Assembly (NCBI GenBank): GCA_020632575.1 | Contig: JACKFH010000013.1 | Span: 52,540 to 116,539 of the forward strand | Source of the DNA: Candidatus Omnitrophota bacterium | Lineage (GTDB): Bacteria; Hinthialibacterota; Hinthialibacteria; OLB16 | Reading direction: 5' to 3' | DNA length: 64,000 nt | Shown here: one piece after another, positions 33,913 through 43,604 of the stretch | Position numbering within the stretch: position 1 is the stretch's first letter | How the letters are laid out: each line of letters opens with the position of its first letter | Notes under the pieces: generated by a model | The model's input: only the letters and a program-made list of their open reading frames with translations | Told to the model about the DNA's origin: nothing | The model's database searches: none | Translations under genes and position numbers: made by a program

Positions 33913-35103
33913 ATGAGCAATCGGAGGAAAGGTTCCGCGCTGCTTTTTCTCTTGGTCATCCTGACTGTGGGCGCCATCGGCGTTTGGTCTGAGCGCGCAT
34001 CCCGTTATTCCCTTCAGATCCTTTCAATTTCCGAGGGACGCCAAGTTACCGGAATCGAACTGAACAACTTCGGGCATCTCGCGGTTTCTCTTAAGAAGGG
34101 AGATCAATACGAGAACGCCTTTCTTTGGCGACCGGGTCGAGACCCCATCGAGATCTGTCCGGAGTGCCGTCAGGTCTTCATCCAGGATCTCAACGACCAC
34201 GATGAGATGGTCGGAAACTATATCGGGGAGGATCGGAAACGGAGACCCTTCTATTGGAGCGAATCGACGGGGCTGGTCGAACTATCCGGCGAACTCATGA
34301 GCGCGTCCTCGGAGGATCGCGATTACATCGTTCCGGTGGCGATCAACAATTCACATGACATCTTGCTCAACATCTACAGTGTCTCGCTGATGGAAGGGTA
34401 TGGGCGAAGCAACTTGGAGGACGGGATCGGACCGGGCGGGAAGGTCTACCACGATCCGATCGGAGGTTATATCCGGTCGGGGACGATTGAGGAGTTTTCT
34501 TTCTGGAAGGCCTTCGACGATCTAGGATTTGCCCTGAACAACGAGGGTAGGGCGTTGGGGCGAGATGGAAAACAAACCGCACTTCTCGGGGATGGCGAAA
34601 GAATCGTCCTGTTCCAGGATGAGCCGGGAAAAGTCTCACACCATGTGGAAACCCTGACCGATTCCGGCGTGGTCTACTTTTTCGATCGATCACGGGGGAG
34701 GAGTCATGTCAAATTCTGGAAACAGGGAGAAGAAAACCTCATCGTAGATTTTGACGATCCCTCGGGCGTGCGTGTCCTCGATTCCAATGGATATAGACAC
34801 TGTCTTGTTTTTGTCAGAGAGGATTCCACTCGATACCAGATTCTCCGCTGGTTGGAAAAACAGGGAATGAAAAGGAATTGGCTTCCCACGATTGCAAGAG
34901 AGTGGTTCAAAACCGCTTCGGTCGAATCGAACTTCCTCTTTGATGGAAAGACACTAATCGAGGTCGAAAGACTGACGGACCTCCCGAGAGGGACTCGATT
35001 GGAGTGGGCTGGAGGCCTAAACGATGCCGGCCAGATCGCAGCGTGTGGGCGGGTGGGTGAGGAGCCGGCGGTGTTGCTATTGAGTCCGAGGGAGAGGAGT
35101 TAA
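33913..35103 (+). CDS. Membrane-anchored or secreted HAF-repeat-like protein
   Basis: A 396-residue protein. The frame opens at 33820, but that runs through the terminator, so I chose ATG 33913 (MSNRRKGSALLFLLV); its SD is weak. Residues 7-22 are a hydrophobic anchor or signal. The body has beta-propeller-like units of the HAF type: AFLWRPG..., DLNDHDEMVGNYIG...PFYWSESTGLVEL and, near the end, GGLNDAGQIAACGRV. The function of HAF proteins is not known; they are usually exported. No catalytic motif is visible. It is convergent with the binding-protein gene (52 bp). Confidence 0.7.
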   Translation: MSNRRKGSALLFLLVILTVGAIGVWSERASRYSLQILSISEGRQVTGIELNNFGHLAVSLKKGDQYENAFLWRPGRDPIEICPECRQVFIQDLNDHDEMVGNYIGEDRKRRPFYWSESTGLVELSGELMSASSEDRDYIVPVAINNSHDILLNIYSVSLMEGYGRSNLEDGIGPGGKVYHDPIGGYIRSGTIEEFSFWKAFDDLGFALNNEGRALGRDGKQTALLGDGERIVLFQDEPGKVSHHVETLTDSGVVYFFDRSRGRSHVKFWKQGEENLIVDFDDPSGVRVLDSNGYRHCLVFVREDSTRYQILRWLEKQGMKRNWLPTIAREWFKTASVESNFLFDGKTLIEVERLTDLPRGTRLEWAGGLNDAGQIAACGRVGEEPAVLLLSPRERS

Positions 35104-35155
35104 TCGCCATCCGTTCAATTGAACATCTTCCCCTTCGAGTCGAAACGGGATTCGT

Positions 35156-36160
35156 CTATTGGTCTTCCTCGGTGAGGTAAATCTCCTCGACCAAGAGTTC
35201 CACAAGATCGGCCACATGCTGGGAGGCGGCGGTGTAGAGACGGTTGGGAACCAGGAGCAGGTGGTCTTCCCTTCCCGCTCGAGTGGCTTGGAGAACCGGG
35301 TTTTCGAAGAACCAATCTCGAGTTGACTCCTCGGCGCCCGGATCGACTCCGCAAATGACCCAATCGGGGTTCCAAAACGCGACCTGCTCGGTTCCGATCT
35401 GACCGAACCGGTCAACACCGTTGACCGCCGCGAGGTTGACCGCCCCGATGGTCTTCAGGATATCGTCGAAGAGAGTGCCTCCTCCAGCGGTGTAGGAAGC
35501 GGGACCGAAGGAGACGACCTTTGGCGGAGTCGCGCCTTTCGGGATCCGAGAAACCGCCTCGCGAATGCGGGTGTCCATCTTATCCACCAAAACCTCCGTC
35601 GCGGTCTCCTCTCCGATCAGGTAACCGGTCATCTCGATGTTGTTACGGATCTGGTCCAGGTTGTCGAAATCGGAAAACCGGACGATCGGGGCCTCGCATC
35701 CCGCTTGGAGTTGGTCGATCACCTCGGCCCGACTGAAACTGGCGACAAACACCAAATCGGGTTCCAAGGAAATGATCGCCTCAGTCCCATTGATCGCGCG
35801 CTCGGCAAGTGGTTCAGCTAGTTCGAGACAGTTGCTGAACGCCGGGTCGAGACTGACCGTGTGGATTCCGACCAGCCTGTCCGTGGGGCAGATCTCCAAG
35901 AGGACCTCATCGGTCAAGAGCGTTTGAGAGACGATGCGTTGCGGCTTCTTTGGGACAACGATCTCGCCATCGATAGTCTGGATGGAGCGGGGGAAACCAT
36001 CCGATCCTGATTCGGCGACCCTTTCGGGCGCCGAGGTTTCTTGTGGACTTTCTTTCGAACAGGAGAGTCCATAAAGAATGAGACTCGTCAGAGTTAAGCC
36101 GCATAGAATTTCTTTTGCCGATATCCGCGAAGCGTGGACTTTCACAGGGCTCTCCTTCAT
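35156..36160 (-). CDS. Periplasmic metallophore or cobalamin-binding protein (BtuF/FhuD-like), orphan
   Basis: A 334-residue protein with a hydrophobic leader ending in GLSC at about residue 35, an imperfect lipobox, so it is either lipidated or a cleaved Sec substrate. The body follows the class III periplasmic binding-protein pattern: PQRIVSQTLLTDEVLLEI, LEPDLVFVAS, a long helix (MDTRIREAVSRI), VVSFGPASYTAGGG, then EQVAFWNPDWVICG. Family ligands are ferric siderophores, haem or B12. No permease or ATPase gene flanks it, so it must use a transporter encoded elsewhere. ATG 36160 is used; the SD is poor. Confidence 0.82.
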   Translation of the reverse strand: MKESPVKVHASRISAKEILCGLTLTSLILYGLSCSKESPQETSAPERVAESGSDGFPRSIQTIDGEIVVPKKPQRIVSQTLLTDEVLLEICPTDRLVGIHTVSLDPAFSNCLELAEPLAERAINGTEAIISLEPDLVFVASFSRAEVIDQLQAGCEAPIVRFSDFDNLDQIRNNIEMTGYLIGEETATEVLVDKMDTRIREAVSRIPKGATPPKVVSFGPASYTAGGGTLFDDILKTIGAVNLAAVNGVDRFGQIGTEQVAFWNPDWVICGVDPGAEESTRDWFFENPVLQATRAGREDHLLLVPNRLYTAASQHVADLVELLVEEIYLTEEDQ

Positions 36161-36229
36161 CAAGGAGAGGTTGAATCAAATCCGTTCCCGTGGAAAGCAC
36201 CCATGCGATTCAGTCGGTCTAACTCTCGA

Positions 36230-37990
36230 TTAGTCATACCACCCCCACCTATCGACACTGGATAGAGTGGGTCCAAGCAAAGCGTTCACCCGGATTTCCT
36301 TCAATTCGGGAGTCAACGCGGGCGACCGGGAGAGGAGTTCCGCTTTCCATCGGAGGTCGGTACCGAAGGTCGGAAACTCAAAGGATTGCGCCGGTTTGAC
36401 CAGGAACCATTTCTTGCCGCCGTTGTTGGTCATCCAAAATTGAATCGAAGTGTTCGGAGGCAAGGTCGACTGTGCGGTCAGAGTGGCCGACAAAATCAAC
36501 TTGGAGGTCGTGTCGATTCCGAGAGACACAGCCGTGTTTCGATGGAGGCAGTAACCAGTGGAAGATAACACAACACCCGAGGTGTCGAGATCCCCCTGGT
36601 TTTTGAAGAATCGGCTCGGAACGCCCTCGGGAAAACGGTGCATGGCCACCGCGATGTCGAGGTCGCCATCCAAATCCGGATCGCCGACATCGAGGTCCTC
36701 CGATGCGACAAGGTCATTCACCTCTCCGGTTGGAATCAAAATCGGTTCGACCCCGGTGAACGCTTCCGAGGTTCCGTTGTTGAGGAGGATTCGGATGGGA
36801 GCGAGGACATTGCCCTCAATCAAATCCAGGAGTCCGTCACAATTCATATCGGCTAAAACAACCGACAGAGTCAAATGAGTCGAGGACTGGATGACACTCG
36901 GCGCCACCTCGCCGAATGGATTGTCGGTTCCATTGTTCAGATAAAGGAGATTCGGCTCTGGGTAATCGTTTCCCACCACCAGGTCCAAATCGCCATCCAG
37001 GTCGACATCGCCTAACATGACATCCTTCGTGAAGTTCGCCTCGGCGCCAATGTCCAGCCCGACCACGTCCTCAAATGGATTTGCGGTCCCGTTGTTGAGG
37101 TAGACCCGATTGAGCTGACTCGTCGGATCCTCTCCGCCCTCGGTCCCGTTTCCTTGAATGAAATCGATGAAACCATCGCCATTGACATCGCCAAGAACAA
37201 GAGACTCGGCCGCATGGGCCGCGGTGGGAATGAAGACCCCCTCCACCCCCTGAAATGGGTCGTTGGTTCCGTTATTCAGATAGACGATCGAAGGCTCACC
37301 CCCATTCTCCCCTCCATTTGTTCCCAGCAAATCCAGGTGGCCATCGCCATTGAGATCCGCGACGCCGATGTCTTCGGTGTGATAGAAATGAATTCCGACC
37401 TCCCTGCCTGTCACACCCGCCCATGGGTCGCTGGTTCCGTTGTTAAAAAAGATGACCGGAGGTTTGTCCACGCGGGAAACCACAAAGTCGATGGTCCCAT
37501 CGCCGTTGAGGTCTCCCAGACTGGCCAGTTCGACAGTGTGAGTCTCGTAGGTGATGGGTATTCCGGCCACGCCAAGAAAAGGGTCCGTCGTTCCGTTATT
37601 GAAATAGGTCCGACTCTCGCTGGTGTATTGAGCGAGCGTTCCCTCGAGATTCTCGTCCCCCAGGAATGTAAAGTCGCCGCTGCTGCCGAGAAGGATGTCC
37701 AAAAAACCATCGCCATCCACATCGGCGAATCGGGCCGCCGCTGAAAGTCGAGGATCCTCATCCAGATTGATGGGCGGCGCGAAAGTCGCGCTTCGCGGGA
37801 TGGGTGTGGCCAATTTAACGACACTCTCGGCTATCGACCAATTAGCGGTCGTAAGCGCCGAGTCGCGGAAGTTGGATGTCGAAAAGTCCTCGGCGAATTC
37901 GAGCGTTTGTCCAAAGGCGCTTGCGGACATTGATGACAGAATCAGAATGGGGATGTGAAGGATTCGAAGAGTTGGGCGGTCATTTCTCAT
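36230..37990 (-). CDS. Secreted FG-GAP/VCBS repeat protein with seven calcium-loop blades
   Basis: A 586-residue protein with a signal peptide (ILHIPILILSSMSASAFGQ). Seven DxDxDG-type loops are visible: ADVDGDGFLDILLG, GDLNGDGTIDFVVS, ADLNGDGHLDLLG, GDVNGDGFIDFIQG, GDVDLDGDLDLVVG, ADMNCDGLLDLIEG and GDPDLDGDLDIAVA. Each is followed by a strand of the form (Y/F)(L/F)NNGTxDPF. This fits a seven-bladed integrin-like propeller. A C-terminal beta domain of about 120 residues follows. Probably a calcium-stabilised extracellular binding protein. ATG 37990 has AGGA close upstream. Function unknown. Confidence 0.85.
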   Translation of the reverse strand: MRNDRPTLRILHIPILILSSMSASAFGQTLEFAEDFSTSNFRDSALTTANWSIAESVVKLATPIPRSATFAPPINLDEDPRLSAAARFADVDGDGFLDILLGSSGDFTFLGDENLEGTLAQYTSESRTYFNNGTTDPFLGVAGIPITYETHTVELASLGDLNGDGTIDFVVSRVDKPPVIFFNNGTSDPWAGVTGREVGIHFYHTEDIGVADLNGDGHLDLLGTNGGENGGEPSIVYLNNGTNDPFQGVEGVFIPTAAHAAESLVLGDVNGDGFIDFIQGNGTEGGEDPTSQLNRVYLNNGTANPFEDVVGLDIGAEANFTKDVMLGDVDLDGDLDLVVGNDYPEPNLLYLNNGTDNPFGEVAPSVIQSSTHLTLSVVLADMNCDGLLDLIEGNVLAPIRILLNNGTSEAFTGVEPILIPTGEVNDLVASEDLDVGDPDLDGDLDIAVAMHRFPEGVPSRFFKNQGDLDTSGVVLSSTGYCLHRNTAVSLGIDTTSKLILSATLTAQSTLPPNTSIQFWMTNNGGKKWFLVKPAQSFEFPTFGTDLRWKAELLSRSPALTPELKEIRVNALLGPTLSSVDRWGWYD

Positions 37991-37998
37991 AATCCTAT

Positions 37999-38027
37999 AG
38001 ACTATCCACTACCTCTATGAATGTCAA
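37999..38027 (-). promoter_or_regulatory. Candidate promoter of the FG-GAP gene
   Basis: Minus-strand TTGACA (38022-38027) with a 17-bp spacer to TAGTCT (37999-38004). The start point would fall only a few bases before ATG 37990, implying a very short or leaderless transcript, or that the real -10 lies elsewhere. Confidence 0.35.
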
Positions 38028-38096
38028 TATATTTTTTGAATTCAATCATATTTTCTCAGATCGAATGGATGGCCGCCTGAGGGAGAGGACCCATCC

Positions 38097-38840
38097 TCAA
38101 ATCTCGCCATTGAGGTAGGAAAGTCTTAACTCCTCCGGAAACCGCTCGATGGCGTAGCGGAGCATGGTTCGGGGCATCTTCGTGTAGTGTTCATGGAGGA
38201 AGGCTTCCTCTAGGGACTGGTCTCGCTTTCCGACTTCTCTCAATAACCAGCCGACCGCCTTGTGGATGAGATCGTGGTCATCCCTGAGGAGGATTTCCGA
38301 AATCCGAAGCGTGTCCTCGAATTGGTCTCGACGGATGAAGTGGAAGGTGGAGAGGATGCCGATCCGTTTCTTCCAGAGATTCGGGCTCCGAGCCAACTCA
38401 TACAAAGGTGAACGATCCTTGTCGAAAAGGAATGCTCCCACAATGTTTTCGGCGGTCACATCGATGAGATCCCAGTTGTTGATATAACGCGTGTTTTGGA
38501 GATAGAGACGGTAGACCCGCGCTTTCTGTTTTTCGTCCCCATCGCGGAAGTGATGGATCAGGATGAGGAGGGCGAGGAGCCTTTCCTCGTGCCATTCCGA
38601 CTTCAGCAACTCAGCGCAACCGGAAATCGAAAGATCCTTAAACTCTTTGGCGAGTTTGCGGGTGACCGGGACCCGCACCCCGAGAAAACGATCTCCCTCG
38701 GCGTACTCGCCCGGGCCGGTTTTGAAAAAACGTTGCAGGAATTCGGCGTCCTTGGGATCACCCAAACTCCGGATTCGGTCACAAACTTCCTTGAGCCCGG
38801 GTTCTGGAAGGTTTGAGTTTTTCGCCTTAGACCTTGGCAT
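38097..38840 (-). CDS. AlkD-type DNA alkylation repair glycosylase
   Basis: A 247-residue all-helical HEAT-like protein. It matches the AlkD family: FFKTGPGEYAEGDRFLGVRVP, WHEERLLALLIL, YINNWDLIDVTAENIVG, LARSPNLWKKRIGILSTFHFIRR and KAVGWLLREVGKRD. The WDLxD segment carries the conserved catalytic-site residues and the aromatic residues match the lesion-contacting surface. It removes N3- and N7-alkylated purines. The start ATG 38840 overlaps the end of the RND pump gene by 14 bp, so it should be translated from the efflux transcript. Cytosolic. Confidence 0.93.
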   Translation of the reverse strand: MPRSKAKNSNLPEPGLKEVCDRIRSLGDPKDAEFLQRFFKTGPGEYAEGDRFLGVRVPVTRKLAKEFKDLSISGCAELLKSEWHEERLLALLILIHHFRDGDEKQKARVYRLYLQNTRYINNWDLIDVTAENIVGAFLFDKDRSPLYELARSPNLWKKRIGILSTFHFIRRDQFEDTLRISEILLRDDHDLIHKAVGWLLREVGKRDQSLEEAFLHEHYTKMPRTMLRYAIERFPEELRLSYLNGEI

Positions 38841-41800
38841 CGAGTTCGGCCAATCGTCGAGCGGTCCCCAGTTCGGTCAACTCCTCTCGACCCAAACGGA
38901 TGGCGAGGCTGTCTCTGGCCAGGAGGAAAATTCTGAGCAGGATGGGAATGAGGATGAGGGTGAACAGGGTCGAAATGGTCAACCCGCCAATCACAGCCAC
39001 CCCGAGGCCGTTATAGAGATCGACCCCTGTACCATGACCGAAGGACATCGGGATCATGCCAAGGACCGAGGTGACCGAGGTCATGAAGATGGGGCGGATG
39101 CGAAGGCGGACCGCCTGTTCGATCGCATCAACATGAGTGAGACCATCGCGAACGCCGGTCAGGGTGACCTGCACAATCAGAATCGCGTTGTTGACCACCA
39201 CTCCGGCAAGGAGAATGAAACCCAGCATGGTGATCACATTGAACTCGACTCCCGCCAGACGGATTCCCAAAAAGGCTCCGGTCATCGCAAGGGGGACCGA
39301 GAACATGATGATGAAGGGATAGAAGAAAGAGCGGAACAGCGCCGCCATCAGCAAGTAGATGATCATCAACGCCAGAAGGAAAGAGTTCTTCAAAGCATGC
39401 ATGGTGCTAACGAGATCGTCGGCGGAACCGGAAAGTCCGATCTGGTACTCGATCGGCAATTGAGGAACCAACGGGTCGATCACCTTTTGGTTGATGTCAT
39501 CGATCATCTTCTCCAACGGAACGTCATCGCGAATGGTCACATCGAGGGTGGCCGATCGCTCCTGCTCCAGACGCTCAACCGAAACCGGCCCGAGTCGTTG
39601 CCGGATGGAGGCGACATCCACGATTCGGACTTTGTCGCCCGAAGGGGTCGGAATCATGACGGTGGCCATGTCGGATGGATCCTTGATCTGGGTTTCGAGA
39701 GCTTTGAGGGTGAGATCGTATTCTTTCCCCCCCTCGGCTCGGTAAAGGGAGGTGATCCGTCCCTCGACCAATGTCTCCACCACTCGGGCGACATCGGAGG
39801 CGGTCATCCCCAGATCGGCCAGTCTTTCACGGTCGGGATGAACCTGGAGTTCGGGATTCCCCAAATCGAGCGAGGGGCGGACCATGATGACGCCATCCAA
39901 TCCTCTGAGTTGATCGGAGAGACGGTTGCAAAGTTCCTGGAGTCGCTTGAGATCGGGCCCGCTGACATCAATGGAAACCGACTTGCCGCTGGTGGTTCCT
40001 CTCGCGAAAACCGGGGCCTGAAAGATGATGGGAACGACGTCGGGAAATGGGTAGATTTGGCGGCCATAAGCCGTGAGGTCGCCGATCAGACCCTGAATCT
40101 CTTCCTTCTCGGTCACATCCTCTTTGAGAATGACTCCGAAGAAGGGCATGTCTCGCATCAGGAGGAAGAAAGTTCTATCCACCTGCGGGAGAGAAAGAAC
40201 CTTCGCTTCCATTTTGGCGAGTTGCTCATCGGCGCCTTCGACACTCATTCCCGCGGGGAGTTTGATCATGCCCAGGATAAAGTTCTCGTTCCCCTGAGGG
40301 AGATATTCGGCGGAAGGGATAAGAGCGAGGCTCCAAAAGAACATGCCAAGAGTGACAAAGATGATTAAGAGCGCGGGTATGACGCTCCGCAGCCCCGCGC
40401 CCACAATCCCATAAAAGATTCTCGCGACGAAACTCCCGATCAGGAGGAAGAATGGGTCGACCACCTTGTGAACCTTTTCCGAAAACGAAAGAGGGCGAGT
40501 CGAAACGCGATCGCCCGGTTTGGGATTTTTCACCCGGAGTCGTCCGAGCCAGCGGCTTGCGAACATGGGAACCACGGTGATGGCGGTGATCATCGAAATC
40601 CCCACCGCGAAGGAGATGGCGTAAGCCAAATCCCGGAAGAGCTGGCCCGCCTGTTCCTGAATAAAGAGAATCGGAATAAAGACCGCGAGAGTGGTGAGGG
40701 TGGCCGCCACAATCGGGGCCCAAACCTCGATGGCGCCATCGCGGGCGGCGATAAGGATCGGCTTGCCCAAATCTCTTCGGTGACGGTAGATGTTTTCCAA
40801 GACGACAATGCCGTTATCGAGGATCATGCCGCTCGCGAAGGCGAGGCCCGCGAGAGAGACCACATTGACCGACCGTCCGAAGGCGATCAAAAGGATAAAA
40901 GTCCCGACCATGCAGATCGGGATGGTGAGTCCAATGATCACCGTGGAGGTCAACGAACCGAGAAAGATCCAGAGGACCGCCGTGGCCAAAATGCTTCCCA
41001 GGATGAGGTTGTCTCGAAGTTGGTAGATGGCTTTCCAAATGTAAACGGAGGAATCGTAGGAAGTTTTGATCTCGAGACCTCGAGCCTTCAACCCAGGATT
41101 CAGTTCCGCGATCACCTTCTTCACACTCTCGGCGAGTTCGAGGGTGTTCCCGCCAATCTGCTGAACCACTCCCATTGAAACGGTCGGGCGGCCATTCACC
41201 CGGACATGAAAGTCGGCGTCTTTGAATGAGTCGCGGACCTGAGCAATATCCTTGATTCGAATCGGACCGCTCTCGCCATTTTTGACCACCGTTTCGCGGA
41301 TTTCCTCAAGGCTGGTGTATTGCCCCAAGGTCCTAACCACAAGGCGAGACGGGCCCTTGTCAATCTTACCGCCGCGCAAGTTGCGGTTTTCCCTGGAGAG
41401 CGCATCGGCGATTTCGTCCAGTGTCAGATCCCTCGCCGCAATCGCGGCCAGGTCGACCAGAACATGGATCTCGCGCTCCGCGCCGCCGCCGATCCGGATG
41501 TTGGCGACATCGGGGATTCGAGAGATTTGCGGCACGATGACATCGTCGGCGATCTGACGCATCTGGTTCACATCGAGGGTTTCCGAGTCGAGGAAAAGCC
41601 ACATGACGGTCAGCTGCTCGCGTCGATTGACAGTCAGTATCTGCGGCTCCTCGACATCGTCGGGGAGGTCCTCGACAAGGTTTCTTTTCTGAAGGACATC
41701 GAGTTGAGCGTTATCCTTGTTCACTCCCCAGTCGAATTTGAGGATGATCTCGGAACGTCCCTCACTGGAGGTGGAACGCATTTCGCGCAGGTTTTCGACC

Positions 41801-42018
41801 GCGGCGAGTTTCTCCTCCATCCGTTGGGTCACCTCTTGCTCGACCTCGATGGCCGAGGCCCCGGGATAAATGGTTTCCACCGTGATGTAGGGAGACTCGA
41901 TGCTCGGGTTAAGCTGGATCGGGATGCGGGTGAACGCGAGGAACCCGAACAAAAGGGTGAGAATGATTCCGACCACGACCGCCGTGGAGTTGCGGAGGGA
42001 GATTTCGATCAGTTTCAT
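38827..42018 (-). CDS. RND multidrug efflux transporter (HAE1/AcrB-like)
   Basis: A 1063-residue inner-membrane proton antiporter with the classic 12-TM, two-porter-loop layout: TM1 near 12-32, periplasmic loop to about 335, a six-helix block to about 500, and a second half beginning near 525. In TM4 the proton relay reads GMILDNGIVVLENIYRH, a D-N pair rather than the AcrB D-D pair, as in many HAE1 homologues. PGASAIEVEQEVTQRMEE and VPMFASRW are family motifs. The start overlaps the MFP stop by 4 bp. No TolC-type outer-membrane gene is present. Substrates are probably hydrophobic drugs or metabolites; a heavy-metal CzcA role is less likely. Confidence 0.93.
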   Translation of the reverse strand: MKLIEISLRNSTAVVVGIILTLLFGFLAFTRIPIQLNPSIESPYITVETIYPGASAIEVEQEVTQRMEEKLAAVENLREMRSTSSEGRSEIILKFDWGVNKDNAQLDVLQKRNLVEDLPDDVEEPQILTVNRREQLTVMWLFLDSETLDVNQMRQIADDVIVPQISRIPDVANIRIGGGAEREIHVLVDLAAIAARDLTLDEIADALSRENRNLRGGKIDKGPSRLVVRTLGQYTSLEEIRETVVKNGESGPIRIKDIAQVRDSFKDADFHVRVNGRPTVSMGVVQQIGGNTLELAESVKKVIAELNPGLKARGLEIKTSYDSSVYIWKAIYQLRDNLILGSILATAVLWIFLGSLTSTVIIGLTIPICMVGTFILLIAFGRSVNVVSLAGLAFASGMILDNGIVVLENIYRHRRDLGKPILIAARDGAIEVWAPIVAATLTTLAVFIPILFIQEQAGQLFRDLAYAISFAVGISMITAITVVPMFASRWLGRLRVKNPKPGDRVSTRPLSFSEKVHKVVDPFFLLIGSFVARIFYGIVGAGLRSVIPALLIIFVTLGMFFWSLALIPSAEYLPQGNENFILGMIKLPAGMSVEGADEQLAKMEAKVLSLPQVDRTFFLLMRDMPFFGVILKEDVTEKEEIQGLIGDLTAYGRQIYPFPDVVPIIFQAPVFARGTTSGKSVSIDVSGPDLKRLQELCNRLSDQLRGLDGVIMVRPSLDLGNPELQVHPDRERLADLGMTASDVARVVETLVEGRITSLYRAEGGKEYDLTLKALETQIKDPSDMATVMIPTPSGDKVRIVDVASIRQRLGPVSVERLEQERSATLDVTIRDDVPLEKMIDDINQKVIDPLVPQLPIEYQIGLSGSADDLVSTMHALKNSFLLALMIIYLLMAALFRSFFYPFIIMFSVPLAMTGAFLGIRLAGVEFNVITMLGFILLAGVVVNNAILIVQVTLTGVRDGLTHVDAIEQAVRLRIRPIFMTSVTSVLGMIPMSFGHGTGVDLYNGLGVAVIGGLTISTLFTLILIPILLRIFLLARDSLAIRLGREELTELGTARRLAELDAKV

Positions 42019-43406
42019 TCGGATGCATTCTCCGGTTTGGCGGCGGCTTCCATTTTCACGGGTTCGGCCACATCTCGAATGATCTTCGCGGGCATTCCGG
42101 TTCTCAGACGGGTCCCGCCAAGCACCACCACTTCATCCCCCGCCCGGATTTCCCCTCCCTCAAGCGGTTCAACCACCACTGAATCTCCCACATCGTTGCC
42201 GAGACGAACCGAGACCGCGCGGATGGCGGCGTCGGGTTTGGGACGCGGCGGGCCCGCTGGGGCTTCTTGGGCCTCGGAGGCTCCCTCTGGGCCCGTGGAG
42301 ACATTTTGGGGCGGCTTGGCTGGATCCGCCACCAGGACAATCAGGCCCTCGTCGCGCACCAAGACGGCTTCGCGGGGAACCGCGATCATCTCTTTCTCAT
42401 CCTCGAGGCGGAGTTCGACACGGGCGAAAAGACCGCTACTAAGAAAATAATCCGGGTTCTCGAGTCGCATCAAGACTGGAAAGTTTCGGGTGGCGTCGCC
42501 GGCTCGGGGGACAATCTGTTCAACCTTCGCCTCGAACGTCCTCCCCTCCTTCCCATCGACTCGGAGTGTCGCGGTTTGCCCCGGACGGATCCGGGTCAGA
42601 TAGGTTTGCGGGACTTCAATCCGGACACGGAGAGGGTTCAAAACCACGACACGCGCGACAGCGGCGCCTTTGTCGATCCATTCCCCGGGTTCGCCGAGTC
42701 TTTCCACCACGACGCAATCGGTTGGCGCGGCGATGAGGTGGTTTTTGAGTTGTCGGTTGATTTCGGCGAGATCGGCTTTCTCTTTATCGACATCGGCCTT
42801 GGCTTTGAGGATCTGTTCGTCGCGGTAGCCGCGCCGGAACAAACGAAGACGGGCCTCGGCGGCGCGGAGTTCGGCCTCCGCCTCATAAAAAGCCGCCTCC
42901 ATTTCGGTCCCCTCATTCTTGGTCGAAACCCCTTGGGCCACGAGGGGGCGGTATCGATCCCACTCCTCTTGGGCCCGTTTTTGTCGCGCTTTCGCGGCTT
43001 CGACATTCTTGCCGGCTTCTTCGATTTCCTCAGGCAGAAACCCTGTCTCGAGACGGAGCAATTCCGCGCTCGCGCTGGCCACCATCGCCTCGTGACGGGC
43101 AATCAGGATTTCGGTCTCCTCCGAGTCGAGATGGCAAATTAAATCCCCCGCTTCGAGGCGCTCTCCCTCTTCGATGGGGATCGAATCGACAAGGCCGGCC
43201 ACCTGAGTGGAGATTTCGATTTCTCGCCAGGGTTCAATCGAACCAGTGAACTCAATCGTGGGGGCGAGGGTCACTTTTTCGGCAGGTGCGACACGGATGC
43301 TGAAGAGCGGAGGGCCGCCTTGTTGGGCCAGGGCTCCGAATGAAAATAAGGCGCTGAGAGTCAATCCAAGCGAAATCTGAACTTGCCGCGACCATCCAAT
43401 CCCCAT
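42015..43406 (-). CDS. RND efflux periplasmic adaptor (MFP/HlyD family)
   Basis: A 463-residue membrane-fusion protein with a signal peptide (ISLGLTLSALFSFGALAQQ). The split lipoyl domain is visible as GSIEPWREIEISTQVAGLV near residue 55 and LIAAPTDCVVVERLGEPGEWI near 240. An alpha-hairpin (coiled coil) of about 100 residues lies between them. A beta-barrel follows (VVLNPLRVRIEVPQTYLTRI), then a C-terminal domain with an Ala/Pro-rich insertion (about 365-385). It links the RND pump to an outer-membrane channel. GAGGGG precedes ATG 43406. It is the first gene of the operon MFP-RND-AlkD. Confidence 0.92.
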   Translation of the reverse strand: MGIGWSRQVQISLGLTLSALFSFGALAQQGGPPLFSIRVAPAEKVTLAPTIEFTGSIEPWREIEISTQVAGLVDSIPIEEGERLEAGDLICHLDSEETEILIARHEAMVASASAELLRLETGFLPEEIEEAGKNVEAAKARQKRAQEEWDRYRPLVAQGVSTKNEGTEMEAAFYEAEAELRAAEARLRLFRRGYRDEQILKAKADVDKEKADLAEINRQLKNHLIAAPTDCVVVERLGEPGEWIDKGAAVARVVVLNPLRVRIEVPQTYLTRIRPGQTATLRVDGKEGRTFEAKVEQIVPRAGDATRNFPVLMRLENPDYFLSSGLFARVELRLEDEKEMIAVPREAVLVRDEGLIVLVADPAKPPQNVSTGPEGASEAQEAPAGPPRPKPDAAIRAVSVRLGNDVGDSVVVEPLEGGEIRAGDEVVVLGGTRLRTGMPAKIIRDVAEPVKMEAAAKPENASE

Positions 43407-43536
43407 GAGTCAAACCCCTCGTTCACAAACTCTCATAAGAAGGCAATCAACCGCCATCCGATCTGTATATTCTCTCTCAAATCGTATTCGAGTCCAGTGC
43501 GCTTCATAGGACGGTTCTTCGGTTTCTCGAAACGCG

Positions 43537-43573
43537 CAAAAAGCAAGAAGGGCGATCCCGAGGGATCGCCCTT
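43537..43573 (-). terminator. Intrinsic terminator of pilin gene 1
   Basis: Perfect inverted repeat AAGGGCGATCCC / GGGATCGCCCTT (43548-43559 and 43562-43573). On the minus strand it is followed by CTTGCTTTTT. It lies 31 bp after the pilin 1 stop and is nearly identical in sequence to the pilin 2 terminator. Confidence 0.88.
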
Positions 43574-43604
43574 CCAAGTTGCCAGTGACTCGTTTCGCGA
43601 CCGA

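Noticed and set aside
38563..40368. 601-residue plus-strand open frame opposite the RND gene
   Set aside because: It is antisense to a clear RND pump, has no SD or motif, and has the charged, His/Asp-rich composition typical of frame shadows.
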